Positions 11,562-20,639 of a DNA stretch of 37,668 nucleotides are shown in pieces. Position 1 is the first letter of the stretch; each line of letters begins with the position of its first letter. The notes beneath the pieces were generated by a model that saw nothing but the letters and a program-made list of their open reading frames with translations, searched no databases and was not told the DNA's origin. The position numbers were made by a program, and so were the translations under genes. The stretch is from Ophiothrix spiculata (lineage: Eukaryota; Echinodermata; Ophiuroidea; Amphilepidida; Ophiotrichidae): the NCBI GenBank assembly GCA_000969725.1, contig JXSR01S073294.1, one strand, 5' to 3'.

Positions 11562-11807
11562 ATGATGGAAGATTTAAACCTTTTTCACAACACAAAAGTT
11601 GAAAAACATATCTCGGAATTTTCAAACGAGATCCTTTGTTTTTCATCAGCGAGATGAGACCGACTCAGATCGTGACCTTTCGGTACTTGACCTGACTGAT
11701 CTGAGTCAGTCTCATCTCGCTGATGAAAAACGAAGGATCTCGTTTGAAAATTCCGGGGTATGTTTTTCAACTTTTGTGTTGTGAAAAAGGTTTAAATCTT
11801 CCATCAT
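11562..11807. mobile_element. 246-bp near-perfect hairpin (foldback element)
   Basis: The two arms, 11562-11671 and 11698-11807 (110 bp each), are inverted copies differing at only a few positions; the loop is about 26 bp (11672-11697). The outer ends read ATGATGGAAGATTTAAACC and GGTTTAAATCTTCCATCAT. The same 20-codon start (MKNI followed by RNFQTRSFVFH) is therefore read on both strands, which is symmetry and not two genes. TACATTATTATAT occurs at 11524-11536 and again directly after the right arm at 11808-11820. Confidence 0.85.
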
Positions 11808-11965
11808 TACATTATTATATATTTAAATACTACGTTATTATTTAAATATAATTAGTTTCTGAAATACGATCACAAACGAAAGTGAAGTTCTTTTATGAGT
11901 CATTCTGAATAGCAAGAAATCTCAGCTTTATTTATTTCAAGTTTGATTAATTAATGTTGGATATA

Positions 11966-13056
11966 CAGGGTGGACCAATAAAAGCGTTATTGAAGTTCAA
12001 TGTCACGTAACTTAAAATTGGAAAATAATTCGAGAAAAATATTTAAATATCCATAAACATTGGTATCTTGTCCATGTATGGTAAAAATTTCATGTCAAAC
12101 AAAGCGTGCATTGCGAAGTTACTGCCATTTGCGCAAAAAGAGTCAAAATCATGTTTGTCCATGGGGCAAGTTTACATGGGTGCACACAATGAGCGTTGGT
12201 TATAATATCTGTCTTAATTAGCTGATTGGTGTTGCATTACTGATTAGATTAAAGGATGTGATGAAAGAACTTGCATCGAGAACTCATCTTAGCATGAGTT
12301 CTGCATTTACAGTAGCAATGTTTACTGCAGATCTCTCTGTTCAAGCTTGATCCCGCTATTTTCATTATCCCTGTTCAAAACAGTCCCAAAGGAGTGAAAC
12401 GTTGTTCAAACTCTGTAAATAGTCTTTGCAGATACGTGCATTAGAAAAGTCATTCCGAATACACGTGTACCATCCACACAGACTATTTAAAGAGATATCT
12501 CAGCTGGCAGCGTAGCTACCAGTTCTAAAAAAAAGTTCAGCGATAAATGTTCTCTGGTGACTTGTGAACTTTCTCCTCTTACTGCCTTACAAACTAACGA
12601 TATAAATGAAAACAACCAAATACATGTACTGCGCATGCCTTTGCCGATTTGAACTTCACGCCCAAAGGTTTCTTTAAATTATTATGGAAGTACAACACAC
12701 TTGTGTTATTGTGATGCATGCATGCATGTAAAAATACTCTCAGTCAATGATATTCACATTTAATACAATGGTGATAAGCATCAAAGTCATAAAGAAATAA
12801 AAAACCTGCTGATTGTAGACCTAATTATGATTCTAGTGAACATTAAAGTATTCCCGGCCGTGGACAAAGTGGGATTCTGCTTTTTTGTGCAAATGTCAAT
12901 TACTTTGCAATGCAAGCTTTGTTTGACATTAATTTTCACCATACAAGGACAATATACCATAGTTTATGAATATATAAAATAAAATATCTCAAATTATTTT
13001 CCAATTTTAAGTTACGTGACATTGAACTTCAATAACGCTTTTATTGGTCCACCCTG
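11966..13056. mobile_element. 1091-bp non-autonomous mariner-type element
   Basis: CAGGGTGGACCAATAAAAGC at the left is mirrored at the right, with TA on each side (11964-11965 and 13057-13058). The first 66 or so bases of the TIRs are nearly identical, and recognisable similarity continues to about 200 bp. The CAGGGTG start plus TA duplication is typical of mariner/Tc1 relatives and is shared with the element at 33544-34594. The interior shows no transposase motifs, so it would depend on enzyme made elsewhere. Confidence 0.8.
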
Positions 13057-13141
13057 TATTGTTATCCTGGTTATTCATTTTCACTGAATATTTCAGAATT
13101 AGTTTCCAAAATATGATCTTAAATGAAGTGATGCAATATTT

Positions 13142-13201
13142 ATTTGGTCACAGCGTATTCAAGAATTATTTTAATAATACTTGAATACGCTGTGACCAAA
13201 T
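13142..13201. repeat. 60-bp palindrome with 22-bp perfect arms
   Basis: ATTTGGTCACAGCGTATTC plus AAG is exactly mirrored by CTTGAATACGCTGTGACC plus AAAT around an AT-only centre of 16 bases. It could be a small foldback insertion or a cruciform-forming site. It does not resemble a bacterial terminator context. Confidence 0.75.
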
Positions 13202-13372
13202 TATAAAACAGTATTGATCACCATCTAAATGGTCATGTATAATGACCAAGACTAAAAATAATATATCAAATAGATATGTGACCATCAACCACAAACCACC
13301 AGTAAATTCGGCCCCTGGTCAATTTTGTTTTTATTTTGTATTAGAATGGAACATACTATCAGCTTTAAAATG

Positions 13373-13760
13373 ACTGCGGGATGCCCGCGCTTAGCGCGGG
13401 CCCCTGCTAGATGATTACAGCATACTATTTTGAACTAATTAACCTTTTATCGTATATTAATGTTTAATTTATTTTANNNNNNNNNNNNNNNNNNNNNNNN
13501 NNNNNNNNNNNNNNNNNNNNNNNNNNNNNNNNNNNNNNNNNNNNNNNNNNNNNNNNNNNNNNNNNNNNNNNNNNNNNNNNNNNNNNNNNNNNNNNNNNNN
13601 NNNNNNNNNNNNNNNNNNNNTACATTTCTGATAACATATTTCCCCCCTTGATGCTCTCTACTCCCGTGAATCATTTCATATCATCGTTATAATCCTGTCG
13701 TAAGTTCTCCGTACCTGTTTGCCCTGTTCAGCAGGCACTATCTTACTTCTCTCTATCCTG
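13373..13760 (-). mobile_element. Helitron-like tail, copy A (interrupted by N gap)
   Basis: The minus-strand 3' end carries a GC-rich hairpin, GCCCGCGCTTAGCGCGGGC at 13383-13401, next to CATCCCGCAGT. In the copy at 29382 the corresponding end is CATCTTGCTAGT. A hairpin just before CTAG-T is the classic Helitron 3' terminus; here the CTAG is mutated. Sequence after the gap (TACATTTCTGAT and ATAATCCTGTCGTAAGTT) matches internal units of the 29382-30960 copy, so the gap lies inside the repeat. No Rep/helicase is visible. Confidence 0.55.
13477..13620. other. Assembly gap or masked stretch, 144 N
   Basis: 144 consecutive N. Both edges match the Helitron-like repeat, so missing sequence is most likely more of that repeat. 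Frames crossing this stretch are meaningless. Confidence 0.99.
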
Positions 13761-13973
13761 TATATAATCATAGTTTCCCCCCCCCCCTCCCTCGGTATTT
13801 CCAGTTTTTTTATCACTACACCGTCACCTGACTCGCCTAAAAACGAATGACATCATTTTTAAGCTAAAAAATTGTCTGAAAATGTAATTTTAGTGCACTT
13901 TTTTGAAGCCACCCATTGAAGGTTTTCGATTTTTACATCCTATGACACCCAGAAGTGGACTTATGATTCTTTG

Positions 13974-14230
13974 ACCGTAACTTAAGTCCGATTTCACCCT
14001 TCATACATATATTTCCGTTTCCCCTGAGATTCAAACCCCGACCTCTCGCATCCCAATCCCATGTCCACCTATGGCAAGCAACTGAGTATGGCCTGTCATG
14101 GCAGCCATTTTTTGCCCAATGGATATATATCCCTGTTAGTGACGTATTTGGACTTTCTTGACTTTTGCTTGTTGGATTTTGTTGGACTGTGATGTGTTTA
14201 ATAGGGTTATGGCAGTATGTCTACTATGCA
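13974..14230 (-). repeat. tRNA-derived SINE-like unit 1
   Basis: First of two tandem related units. On the minus strand it holds GGTTTGAATCT (14027-14037), close to the pol III box B GGTTCGANTCC. Upstream of that is ATACTCAGTTGCTTG (about 14078-14091 region), resembling box A. Shared blocks with unit 2 include CCCATGTCCA, TATGGCCTG and TTGCTTGTTGGATTTTGTTG. The tRNA origin is an inference from the box-like motifs. Confidence 0.5.
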
Positions 14231-14234
14231 TAGA

Positions 14235-14515
14235 CCTATAACCATAACTCCCAAATGCTTACAAACTAAGTCCGAGTACATCATACAAAAATTTCCTGTT
14301 TCCCGTGGGATTCAAACCCCCTGACCTCTCACATCCCGATCCCATGTCCAATTGTCCACAGTCTATGGCCTGCCACGAGAGCCAATTTGTGCCCATATAT
14401 ACATTGTAGGCCAATATCCCCCATCTGTGACATATATGGACTTAGGTGAATTTCTTTGAATTTTGCTTGTTGGATTTTGTTGGCCTATGACGTGTTATGG
14501 TTATAGCATGAAAAT
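14235..14515 (-). repeat. tRNA-derived SINE-like unit 2
   Basis: Second unit of the tandem pair. The box B-like GGTTTGAATCCC is at 14308-14318; box A is eroded. It shares AACTAAGTCCG, TTCAAACCCC, CGATCCCATGTCCA and TTGCTTGTTGGATTTTGTTG with unit 1. The two units could be one composite repeat duplicated in place. Confidence 0.5.
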
Positions 14516-15000
14516 ATAAGAAATAGAATATGTAAAACTAAGAAATCTTGCTATGAAGTTTTCATTTTGCATATGTTTCCAATTGTATGTCTAAAACTGA
14601 AAAAAATGTAACTTTTCAATAATTTTGGAGGTGAAATAAAACCCAATGTTTTACACTTAGTTTAAAAAGCATTAACATGTGAAATATGCAAAATCACAAT
14701 TTTGTCAGAGTATGACTTTTGCATGTATTTTGCCCTATATAGATCTTAAAAAGAAATGAAAAATGCTGACTTTAGGTTTGTGGTGGATGGTCACATATGT
14801 TCTATTATGTACACAGATCTAATAAAAGACAAATGTTCAACCTAACATCACAACAGTGGGAAAGCAAAGGACTATACACATGGAATAATAATTCAGTACA
14901 ATCAGAGAACACAAAGCCCAAGGGCACACACAAACTGGCAAGGATAAAACCAAGTGGGTAAGCGACAATTGGGAGTGTCAAAAGGGCAAACCAAACAAGA
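14516..15000. other. No gene seen
   Basis: AT-rich spacer. Two minus-strand frames at 14805-15084 overlap in different frames and run into the 47-bp tandem duplication, so neither is credible. Confidence 0.45.
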
Positions 15001-15005
15001 AAGGT

Positions 15006-15103
15006 ATGGGTACACATGCCAGTTTTCCCAAATACAATGTTCTGCTATTAAAATGGGTACACATGCCAGTTTTCCCAAATACAATGTTCTGCTATTAAAA
15101 TGG
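15006..15103. repeat. Exact 47-bp tandem duplication
   Basis: The unit ATGGGTACACATGCCAGTTT through CTGCTATTAAA at 15006-15052 is repeated without a mismatch at 15053-15099 and continues three bases further. Perfect identity points to a recent duplication, or to an assembly artefact. Confidence 0.95.
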
Positions 15104-15679
15104 TGTCAGTAACCCAAGATGGCTGTAAAAGATACCTAGGATTTAAGAAATAATATTGCATCAGGTATTCATATTGGTTTGCATTTGTAGACTGTAGTTG
15201 CTTGAAAAATGTCCTCTTCATAAACTTGTTTTAACATATTGTGTCTATAATGCCAACAAAACCAAATTTCAAAATCACAAAAATGTGCAAAGATCACTTC
15301 ATGGCTACGGGGTCATTAACCCTAACTTTTCACACAATAAGTCCTGGTGAGTAAAATTAGTTATGGAAAATTCTGGAGGAAGTACACTACGGAGACTATT
15401 TTGGTAGATCTATATATATGGCTGAAAAGGCCTACAATTTTTTGATCCCATGTCATAGATAGTTAATAGAACCCTTCAGGCTTAGAATTTTGGCAAGAAC
15501 CCAAGAACCTAAGCACAGAGGCTCTCGCAAACAACCAACAGCAAGAACCAGTTTTGGTTCCTGCAAAAATGCCATTGAAAGGATGTTAACCAAGTTTATG
15601 CAAAGTTCATTGTATCTTTTCTTCCATATTATTTTTCATTTAGTTTAATTCCTTTTTGACTATTATCTACAGATAAAAA

Positions 15680-15791
15680 CATTGCAAATATGCTTTGTGT
15701 GAATGCCCACTTTCTTGGCACATGTGTAGGTCAAGTAATTATCTCCCAGCTGACAAATGAAATCATACCAAATTATTATGTATGGCCCTGA
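15680..15791 (+). other. Weak exon-like frame
   Basis: The stretch TTTTTGACTATTATCTACAG looks like a 3' splice site and is followed by a 37-codon open frame (phrases ANMLCVNAHFLGTCVGQV and ISQLTNEI) ending in TGA. No family recognised. It is short enough to arise by chance in AT-rich DNA and is listed only because it precedes the better candidate at 15987. Confidence 0.15.
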
Positions 15792-15986
15792 TATGTCAAT
15801 TTTGCATTGATGGTAAATCTTCAACCAATTAGGAAGCCTGAAAAGTATCGTAATTTAACATCACATCTTAAACATTTAACGTGGTGCATTTTCACAGACT
15901 TACTGAAACAAAAAATATTGACAAGGGAAATCTTACGGGAACCAATCAACTGCGACAAAATTCTAACCCTGCCCTTGTTTTTTCAG

Positions 15987-16066
15987 ATGACACAAACCAT
16001 ATGAGGGATGTAGCCAACAAGTTCAGTGATCTAGATAGCCAGTTACTACTCACCACCTCTTTCTAA
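15987..16066 (+). CDS. Possible short 3'-terminal coding exon, unknown product
   Basis: A strong acceptor-like sequence (CCCTGCCCTTGTTTTTTCAG, ending at 15986) is followed by 26 codons and a TAA stop. The peptide has a natural-looking composition (HMRDVANKFSDLDSQLLL). The reading phase would need two bases of the first codon from this exon. No partner exon was found upstream and no AATAAA lies close downstream, so the gene model is incomplete. It was not recognised as any known protein. Seen directly: acceptor-like tract, open frame and stop. Inferred: that it is an exon. Chance is a serious alternative given its length. Confidence 0.25.
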
Positions 16067-16154
16067 GGCATGAAACAGAAAAGTTACAAATGTGAAAAGG
16101 ATGAGCCATACCTTGATGATCAACACCAAATAGGCGACCTTTTCGCATCGTGAA

Positions 16155-16725
16155 TTGATACAGATAAGTGTGTGCGCAGCTGAACACCGCAAAACTGCAG
16201 GAGACGCAGCGCATGTGTTACAAGCGACTCATGGATCAACATCTATGGCGCGGGTGTGCGTGGGATTATCTTTGCTTGCTGATAAAGAAAAACTTCACAA
16301 TTCCCGCATATTTAGTGATGATCAAAGTATAGAAAATGGAGAAGTCAAAATACCCACAGTTGAGGGATCAATGTGACCACTGCTGCCATTGAGCATGCAC
16401 CAGAGCTTTTGGAATTTTCTAGCCTAAAACAAAGTCACAAACCATTTGAACCTGACGAGCCGGAATACCCGCACATGTGTACAATATACCTGATGTACAG
16501 TATACCCAATTGAGCAGGTTTATCGGTTTTTAGCACATGTGTCAGGAACTTGATATGCCTGCCTGGGTAGTTACAATTTTCAGTGGTTTTGTTTACATCG
16601 GAAGACATAATGAATCTCTGAATCCTTGATTGATAAGTCATTTTGCTTTGTTTACACAAGAGACGAATAATTCCTAGATTTTCATGATGAACTTGAACAC
16701 AATCAACAAATGTGATGTCGCCCAT
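16155..16725. other. Two converging ORFs of unknown status
   Basis: Plus strand 16155-16376 is open for 73 codons and minus strand 16435-16725 for 96 codons. The local base composition is less AT-rich than the neighbours. The minus-strand frame (starting MGDITFVDCVQVHHENLG) has mixed composition with seven Cys, but no domain, signal peptide or splice context is recognised. The plus-strand frame includes ARVCVGLSLLADKEKL. Either may be a fragment of a decayed gene or transposon; neither is supported enough to call. Confidence 0.2.
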
Positions 16726-16768
16726 AGACTACAAAATAAATGTCCGATTATGTTGGTCCACATTAAAC

Positions 16769-16952
16769 AGAGATGCCACTGATTTCATTGGAAAAAAACC
16801 TGGAAACGCCATCAATTCTTGAAAGATACTCAAAAAAGGGGCAAATATATATGAAAATATATTAATTAGGGATCATAAAAAAAAACTGAAATCATGGTTT
16901 GAGATTCTAAAAAACCTGATTTCAGGTTAAAACTTGAAAAGTGGCATCTCTG
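16769..16952. mobile_element. hAT-like MITE related to 9144-9285
   Basis: CAGAGATGCCACTGATTTC at the left is mirrored by AGTGGCATCTCTG at the right, and the inner CTGATTTCAGG block recalls the other copy. An 8-bp duplication is not evident here (CATTAAAC against GATAATAT), so the target site may have eroded. Non-coding. Confidence 0.6.
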
Positions 16953-16979
16953 ATAATATTCTTGTTTGAATACTGATTA

Positions 16980-17554
16980 GGCCATTTAAAATTAATTGTA
17001 TGTCTCAAAGCTCCCGAGCGTTAGTTTTAGTGTGCGCGTTAGTTTTTCAATAAGTAAAAAAAAATATTTTTATCTTTATTTTTTGAAAATTATATTAAAA
17101 TGTCCTACTCTGATTTTGTGTTCACAATTTTTTCGCAACGGCACTGTTCGATGGGATTACGTAGGTGGCTTAATTAATTAATATTCAAGAAGCTCCTATA
17201 TCCAAATGCATATATGCCATCCGATCCGTATTGTTCCATAAAGTGCAAATCCATGGTGTATCCAACCATATGAACTCCTTTTATATATAAATTTACTTGC
17301 AACATAAAATTTATTAATTTAGTTCTTTATTCTGTTTTTGATTTTTAAAAAGGCGGGTTAGGCCAATAATTTTGTATCATGTTAAATAATATATATGAGG
17401 GGGTACACATGAAATTCTTTTTTTTTCTTTATATACGTAAGACTTCTGTCACACACAAAACAAATCTTTAAAAAAAAGCAAGAAAAAAATGCATTTCCCA
17501 TTAGTTTTTCAAGAGTAGGAGAGCTTTGAGACAAACATTTAATTTTAAATGGCC
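16980..17554. mobile_element. 575-bp PIF/Harbinger-like element with TTA duplication
   Basis: GGCCATTTAAAATTAATTG is mirrored by CATTTAATTTTAAATGGCC; inside, GTCTCAAAGCTC matches the mirrored GAGCTTTGAGAC. TTA flanks both ends (16977-16979 and 17555-17557). The 3-bp TWA duplication and GGCC-start TIR are typical of PIF/Harbinger. The interior is AT-rich without a transposase. It sits 28 bp after the hAT-like element. Confidence 0.75.
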
Positions 17555-17557
17555 TTA

Positions 17558-18385
17558 TTAGAAAAATTCAGATTAAATTGTAAAATTAAAAAGTAAAGCA
17601 AGGGACATCAAAATCACAGCAAGTTTAAAGGCACATGGTCCGATTTTTCAAATTTTAGTTTTCACTGTCATATGAAAGATCAACACTTAATGTTTCAATT
17701 TTAAATTTCAGTTAAATCGGAACAAACGTTTTGATTTTATGAGCAATTTTGTATTTTCCACTTGAGCAATTTTGTTTTTTCCACTTGCCTATAGTTTACT
17801 GTGTTGGTAATTCTATGGTTACCATTATTTAACACATTTTCACTTGTATCTCCAAAAACGCGACACATTTCAGCCGTGAAATTTCACATGGGTAATGAGA
17901 AAAATATGAGGAACATTTTGGTACCAAAATCTTAGAAAGTTTGAAAAAATGCTGACCTTATCGGACAGGGCTCCTTTTAGGCATATAGTGATTTTAAACT
18001 TCCAGGTTTGACTGGGTCAGCAGTACAGATACATGTAAATGACCAGGTTCAATGGGTTAAAAAAACCTGAGAACCACAGTTTACATTGAGATCAGAATAA
18101 TAAATAATTATCTTATCGCGATAAAAGAATACATTCAATAACCTTCTAAGAATCTATAAAAAATAAAAAATAAATACAGGTGATTTATAGTGCACTACGC
18201 CTCCCATGACTTGTAATTCTACTCAGCCTCAGCACATTTTACAGAGCACATACAAATTGTTCTAATCATTAGAATAAATCACTACCTAGACTCCCTGGGG
18301 CCGAAGAGCTTATTGCAGCCTACATTAATTTGATGCAACCCTAGCTTGAGCAATTCACACCCTCATAGAATATACAGTGTTTTCA
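17558..18385. other. Spacer with a 23-bp tandem duplication
   Basis: No gene seen. At about 17740-17785 the phrase GAGCAATTTTG followed by a TTTTCCACTT block is present twice in direct tandem with one mismatch. Confidence 0.45.
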
Positions 18386-18465
18386 CACAAGTTGGACTTG
18401 AACCTGGAACGATCAATGCAGCTTGTGTTTAACAGTACTAGACCTAACCGAATGAACTAAAGGAA
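18386..18465 (-). repeat. tRNA-like SINE head (box A and box B)
   Basis: On the minus strand, TAGTTCATTCGG (18448-18459) resembles the pol III box A, and GGTTCAAGTCC (18394-18404) fits the box B consensus GGTTCRANTCC exactly. The boxes are about ten bases further apart than in an ordinary tRNA, and the acceptor and T stems do not pair. It is therefore a tRNA-derived repeat or relic and not a functional tRNA gene. Confidence 0.45.
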
Positions 18466-18470
18466 GACAT

Positions 18471-18668
18471 CAGGACCTTCCCATCATGCCTTGCTTCCAA
18501 TGGGATTTTTTGAATGGGTTGTGATGAGAGGGTTTAGGGATGAAACATGTCTGAAATGCAAAATTGGGATGAGGTCTGCTGATTGTGCTATGTTTCATCC
18601 CTAAGCCCTCTCTTTAAAACCTGTACAAAAAATCATTGGAACTTGCAAGGTATGATGGGAAGGTCCTG
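18471..18668. mobile_element. 198-bp foldback MITE
   Basis: CAGGACCTTCCCATCATGCC is mirrored at the right end (…GATGGGAAGGTCCTG). The arms, about 85 bp each, continue through TTCCAATGG, GAGAGGGTTTAGGG and ATGAAACATG blocks on both sides, with some mismatches. It abuts the tRNA-like head at 18386-18465. Confidence 0.75.
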
Positions 18669-18689
18669 TTTACCCCATTCAGACAACAA

Positions 18690-18762
18690 AAAAGCATCTT
18701 TAGTCAAACACAATAAAAAGTCATCTTTAGTCAGACACAACAAAAAAGTCATCTTTAGTCGT
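18690..18762. repeat. Short tandem repeat, three units of 27-28 bp
   Basis: CATCTTTAGTC recurs at 18695, 18722 and 18750, each preceded by an A-rich block with ACAC. The overlapping frames on both strands (for instance KHNKKSSLVRHNKK) are products of the repeat. Confidence 0.8.
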
Positions 18763-18858
18763 TTTCGAGTTATATCGAATTCAAAAACGCACTCGTGTGT
18801 GAAAAATATAATTAATCTTACATTTTTTTTAATTGCCCGTTTCAAAATTGTCTCAATC

Positions 18859-20520
18859 ATGTCGGATGGAATTTGATAGCAAAAACGGCTCACACTTTTT
18901 ATATGGGAGGTCAACATCTGCAATCTTTTCACATGTATACCTACTGGACCCTCCTACTAAGAAATCGCATGAATATTTCGAAAAGTTTATAGTGCTTCCG
19001 TTTAACGAAGAAATACTTACCATGTCGGACGGAATCAATAGAAAAGGCTTTCGTTACGGACTTGATTGAAAAAGATTGAAATTCTATCAAAGGTAAAAGG
19101 AAAGGTGATTTTGGGGTATAATCATTTGAAAGAGAACATATCTGTGACCGTCCATCCCAAATCAGCCGTATATGCCACCTCGTTGTCATTTTCACTTTTT
19201 TAATTATTTGCAAAGACCATGCTTTAATGATCAAAATGACATCTTTAAAATGAACTTGATGAACACATGATTTCCAGAAGTCAAGTTATGGTTCGTCAAA
19301 GGTTGTCAGGGAGTAAAATGTATAACTGAGATAAACAGGTTCTAAGATCAGTAAGCCCTATATTTTCTTTTGATTGTATAAATATGCAGATTTATTTCAC
19401 ATATCCTGTCATTTTCTTGAATTTAAATGAAACTTTGATGGTATTTTCAAGTAAGCATAAGGATTGTGAATCTGTCAAAACATCAATTTCGGCAAATTAT
19501 GACCTTGACATGTATTTCACCTGTAGCGCAAAAAGAAGTTTCTGGCATTTACGGTTCATACGGGCTGGACAGCCACATATCAGTAATAACTTAGTAAAAT
19601 TTGGGTTGATAAATTCATATCTCGTCAAGAGGCGCTCTCTCGAAATGCTCACCATGTCGGACAGAATCCTAGCATGTTGGACGGAAGGAAAGGTGACCGC
19701 TATACTTTCTTCAATATTTCATCTTTAATGTGATACATTTGTCAAATTTTTGTTTGTATTGATGCATGCATCTCAATATTAACCTATTTGTCTAACAAAT
19801 AAAAACGCAAAGCAACCATCCCCAGACATTTGGGTAATCTCTTCTACATCCTTTGCAGTCATTTTGATGAAAAAATTAGGGGGTACCACCTAAGGTGGGG
19901 TTAGGGTAGGCCGTCAAAGTTGTGGCCAGGGGGGGTTGTAACCCGGTGACATTTTTGACAATTTTAAATCGCCATTTTGAAAAATATACGCATGCCAGCA
20001 GGCTGAAACTTGCAGGGCATGTTAGAATTATCATTTCCCTGAACTTTATTTGCAAAAAAAACCGATGAAATTCCGTTGTTTAGAGAAATTTGGATTTTGT
20101 TAGCCATTTTTGCCAAAATTCTGATTTTTTGTCCTGAAAGACCATCATAATTACGTAACGCCTTGGCAGATTTTGTAATCTTGGAATCTTGGTATCGTTG
20201 GATAGGAGGTAGCACCTAATCAATCATGATCAAAAACACTTCAAAATGTATGGAATAAATGTAAAAGGACACCTTTTTTACAAAAAAAAACATGTTGGAC
20301 AGAATCTAGTAAAATGTTTGACGGAAAAATTGTTATTGCATTGTATCGTGAAAATCTGAATTATGCAGGATTGAAATTGTTTTTTATTTTGATCCACAAC
20401 TCAAATCATTGATCATTGCGGTTATGATGGATTTATTTAGACCACTACGTCTACAATCAAGATTTTCTTTGTTTTATGAACTTTTTTTGTAGTCCTCATA
20501 CCATGTCGGATGTCGGGCGG
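18859..20520. repeat. Dispersed array of an ATGTCGGACGGAAT motif
   Basis: ATGTCGGA followed by a GGAAT-type block begins at 18859, 19022, 19654 and 20503, with weaker forms at 19673, 20292 and 20314. The sequence around the first two copies also aligns (GGAATTTGATAG with CAAAAACGGCT against GGAATCAATAGAAAAGGCT), so this looks like an ancient irregular tandem repeat. Read on the minus strand, three copies are followed by donor-like GTAAGT, GTGAGC or GTATGA. No complete frame joins them. Confidence 0.5.
19740..20280. other. Spacer, no gene seen
   Basis: Non-coding sequence with a G-rich stretch at 19879-19945 (GGGGGTACC, TTAGGGTAGG, GGCCAGGGGGGG). A minus-strand 83-codon frame at 19964-20215 has no recognised features. 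Confidence 0.4.
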
Positions 20521-20639
20521 AATTTCCCCACAAATAATTCGCAAAGTGAAATTTCAGTAGATTACAAAGAATTTTTTCAAAACTTTTTATATGGTATAAT
20601 AAAACAGAGTTCAAATATTGTTTTTAAAACAAAACAAGT

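Noticed and set aside
11585-11784. Two near-identical 61-codon ORFs on opposite strands
   Set aside because: They are the two arms of one inverted repeat, so the identity is a consequence of symmetry.
13142-13201. Rho-independent terminator
   Set aside because: There is a strong stem but an animal-type context, with no gene or U-tract logic.
13460-13674. Frames across the N run
   Set aside because: They consist mostly of undefined bases.
16155-16725. Convergent gene pair
   Set aside because: The frames have acceptable composition but no domain, splice or poly(A) support; kept only as unassigned sequence.
18386-18465. Functional tRNA gene
   Set aside because: Box A and B are present, but spacing is too long and the acceptor and T stems do not pair.
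19879-19945. Telomere-like or G-quadruplex array (TTAGGGTAGG and G runs)
   Set aside because: Only a single TTAGGG occurs and the G runs are irregular; not an array.
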